Source of the DNA: Microglena sp. YARC
Lineage: Eukaryota; Chlorophyta; Chlorophyceae; Chlamydomonadales; Chlamydomonadaceae
Reading direction: 5' to 3'
NCBI GenBank assembly: GCA_022414725.1
Contig: CM039463.1
Location: 74,765,209 to 74,829,208, forward strand
DNA length: 64,000 nt
The position numbers and the translations under genes are program-made. Below, piece after piece: positions 61,204 through 64,000 of this stretch. The notes below the pieces were generated by a model that had not been told where the DNA came from, searched no databases, and worked only from the letters and a program-made list of their open reading frames with translations. The first letter of the stretch is position 1, and every line of letters starts with the position of its first letter.

Positions 61204-62464
61204 GTTGCTTTTTGGCTAACAGCCAAGCTCTGGAGTAACAGCTACAACAGTTTGGAGTAACAGCTACACAACAACTCATGTGGCTAGCTGTTAGGTCAGA
61301 CCGGAAGTAATATAGTGAATCACAAAGCTAGCACGATCAGCTTTCTAGCACTGCAAAGACCATGGGGCATAGCTCATAGTGGCTGGCTTAGAGAGCTACG
61401 TACAAGCTGATGCTCGCAGCTGAAGAGAAAAAGAGAGAAGAAGAGTGTGAATAAAAACACAATAAGGATAAAACGCTTGAGGGAGACTCTAGACAGAGCC
61501 ACATGAATATTTGTGCCCATTCAAAGGACTAAGCAAAGAACCACATCAAACATGAGGAGTGGAGCGATTCTCTCACAGCAGCGTAATGCATCAGGATTTG
61601 GGCATGTTCTTTAGGAATCGGGCTGCACGATGCCCGGGTGAAACATTTTGGAAGGCAAACACGTTTGGAATTTGTCTGGACAAAGCCCAGGTCTAACATT
61701 TGGGAAGGCAAACAACTTTTGTATCGGGCTCCTTGATATATTGAGCTGCACGATTTTAATATTGGACTGCACGATTCTCCTTACATTAGGGATGTCGAGT
61801 GCCCCTAAGCTTATTTGGGGGTGCAGATGTCAGACTGAAGGGTGATTACCCAAGGTGTCGATAACGGAGGTACTCTCGTATGTTCTGCAGGGTGCTACTA
61901 GGCGGAAAATTAACCTGCTCATATCTTCCTTTTGTTGTGCATGCTCGCTCTTCTGCCTAGTGATGATTCTGATGATGAGTTCTACATTCTGACCGGTACT
62001 GCCGGGAAGAGCGCATAGGTGGTTTGAATTCAGGGGACAGAGACACCAATCGCTTAAGTGGTTCGAATCCACAAGTTTAGTAACTTGTCGTCTGTCCTAC
62101 AGTTCTAGCCAGAGACTTTGGACTACTGAAACGGTTTGTATCGGGCTGACCGATGCTCAAGCTAAGCATCTGCAATCTCTGAACGTTTAGAATCGTGCCT
62201 ACCGATACTCAAGCCAAGCATTTGAATTGCGACAACGTTTCCCACGCCTAGGAGACCAACTGACTATCCGTCTCAAACGTTTAGAATCCGGTTTGCCTGA
62301 TAAATCGGGCTCATTTATTACGCTGCTCACGAAACAAACTTAAGTTGTGAAAATTGATACCAATACAGACCACTAGCGCCAGACCAGTAGCGACAGACCA
62401 GTAGCGTATGGGCAGACAAATGAGAAGCCTAATGACATCACGAAGAAAACCCCATATGCATTGC

Positions 62465-62690
62465 TTATTTTTTAGCTACGCGTAGCAGCTTCTATGCAGC
62501 TCCCTTTCCCTGTCCTTGGGCCTCTTCTGGCTTGCTATCCAACCAAACCTGTAGCAACCAAGTGCACCTGAAAGCCAACACAGTTAGCTTCCCGGCACAG
62601 CTGAAATCTCCGGGCTTAGCCCAAAGGCTATCTCCAGGAGGAACATAGAGGCTACTGCTCAAAGTCGAACAGAAAAGCAGAGGTGAGTGG
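62465..62690. mobile_element. Foldback MITE copy
   Basis: It begins ttttttagctacgcgtagca and gcttctatgcagctcccttt and ends ggaggaacatagaggctact with gaacagaaaagc. The inner phrases cttgggcc and gggcttagccc pair. The stretch 61,441-62,464 holds nothing I can name except a T-arm-like ggttcgaatcc at 62,047-62,060. Confidence 0.6.
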
Positions 62691-63104
62691 GTAGGGTGTG
62701 TAAAGGTGTTCCTCCATCAACCCCACATCCTATCCTACCAAAAATGAGGTAACCCACAATACGTTTTTGGCAGGAAACAGTAGCTTCCCCCCACTTCATT
62801 TTGGCCATTCATAGGACCCACCTGACTTGCATGTTAATGTAGACAGCGTTCACCAAGGCCTCTGTTCATGCAAGCTTCAAAACATATGAATGGCACTTCG
62901 ACAATTTGACCAGAAAGTTAGCTACCCATGGACTGGAACATACACACAACACACTAATAATAGTAAGAGTTGGATACGCCCCAATATAGCTTATTTTTGC
63001 TGCCTATGGACTAAGGCATACATCAAGTAAATCAAGGTTGCTGTGCCTCCTTATGTCCAGGATCATCTAACATGCATTACCCTTTTATCCTAATAAGCTA
63101 CCCT

Positions 63105-63305
63105 TGGGCCACTATTCCTTTGTGGGCTACGAGGCAGCTCCCTTTCATGTCCTTGGACCAGAGATGAAGCTAGGTAAAGCATCACACAAGCGACATGATA
63201 GGCATTCCAATGCGGTTGCAAGCTTTGGGCTTGACCTAGTGGCTGGCAAATGGAGCTGGCTGGAAGCTGCCATGCGTAGCCCCAAAAGAAACGGTGCCTT
63301 GGGCA
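63105..63305. mobile_element. Foldback MITE copy
   Basis: The ends ttgtgggctacgaggcagct and ctggaagctgccatgcgtag with ccccaaaag are inverted, and the inner arms ccttggacc and gggcttgacc pair. Its length and plan match the copies at 5.3 and 62.5 kb. Confidence 0.6.
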
Positions 63306-63539
63306 GTGACACAAATATAGCCAAAAAGCTTGCATTACGTTCAGCCAAGAATGGACTTTTTAATGCTCTAAATCTAGAAGTGCTGAGTACCCCTCACCTG
63401 CGGTGCTTAAGGGGACAATTAGCTTTAAAGGGTCAAGTAATTGGCCCTTGCACACAACATAACTGCGGTGTGAACGGTTGACCCCAACTATGTTGGACCC
63501 TGCATCTGTGCATGAGCCTAACACTCTTGGTGGTCTCCT

Positions 63540-64000
63540 TGTACATTGCAGTTGGGTTGTGTGCAAGGGCACAGGTACATTGGTCCTACATAGCTGTTGT
63601 TCACCCTGCACATAGGAGCTTTGCTGTGTGCAAAGGTGCGGGTACATGGTCCTACATAACTGTTGGCCACCTTGCACATAGGAGCGGTGTTGTGTGCAAG
63701 GGTGCAGGTACATGGTCCTACATAACTGTTGGCCACCTTGCACATAGGAGCGGTGTTGTGTGCAAGGGTGCAGGTGCATGGTCCTTCATAGCTGTTGGCC
63801 ACCTTGCATATAGGAGCTGTGTTGTGTGCAAGGGTACAAGTATATTGGTCCTACATAGCTGTTGTTCACCCTGCACATAGGAGCGGTGTTGTGTGCAAGG
63901 GTACAAGTATATTGGTCCTACATAGCTGTTGTTCACCCTGCACATAGGAGCGGTGTTGTGTGCAAGGGTACAAGTATATTGGTCCTACATAGCTGTTGGC
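63540..64000. repeat. ~62-bp tandem array reaching the right edge
   Basis: About seven units of the form catagctgttggccaccttg, cacataggagcggtgttgtg, tgcaagggtgcaggtaca and tggtccta follow one another and continue past the window. The open frames over it on both strands come from the repeat. Confidence 0.92.

Noticed and set aside
62040..62062. tRNA gene (perfect T arm gtggttcgaatccac)
   Set aside because: I could not find a matching D arm, anticodon arm or acceptor stem around it.
63540..64000. CRISPR array
   Set aside because: Units are contiguous without unique spacers, and the window is eukaryotic.

Overview
The window is nuclear DNA of a eukaryote, most likely a green alga. The case rests on three things: a spliced gene with GT-AG introns and a secreted proline-rich (SPPPPP-type) ectodomain, a LINE whose domain set matches the Dualen/RandI group known from chlorophytes, and a very high load of micro- and minisatellites and transposons. 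A Cymbomonas-like or volvocine-like alga would fit, but the species cannot be named from the sequence. There is no sign of bacterial, organellar or viral gene organisation.

Positions 1-24,000 hold one large gene on the minus strand, running from a signal peptide near 23.8 kb to beyond the left edge. I place its exons by splice sites and reading phase; nearly all junctions from 21.5 kb to 1.6 kb agree in phase. The product has a signal peptide, long proline-rich stretches, several cysteine-bearing Ig-like (DUF5011/HYR-like) modules, a second proline-rich exon, a helical segment, and a segment resembling the region just outside the membrane in algal polycystin-type channels. The channel itself would lie outside the window. 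The introns hold 5'-truncated LINEs, a tRNA-headed SINE, MITEs and, most strikingly, tandem or single copies of the neighbouring exon end together with its splice site.

Positions 24,000-37,600 are transposon-rich: two MITE families, a MULE-like element with 9-bp target duplications, solo LTR-like ends, a degraded gag-bearing LTR element, a composite TIR element, two long perfect palindromes, and a LINE 3' relic that itself carries two insertions.

Positions 37,634-59,686 are a nested stack. A Copia-type gag-protease LTR element on the minus strand (227-bp LTRs, duplication ggcta) carries a smaller plus-strand LTR element (248-bp LTRs, duplication tctgc) inside its protease gene. It also carries a plus-strand LINE of about 12.3 kb. 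That LINE encodes an APE-type endonuclease, reverse transcriptase, RNase H, a zinc knuckle and a C-terminal restriction-like nuclease domain, so two different nucleases in one element.

Positions 59,687-64,000 show no gene. They hold foldback MITEs and a tandem array that runs off the right edge.
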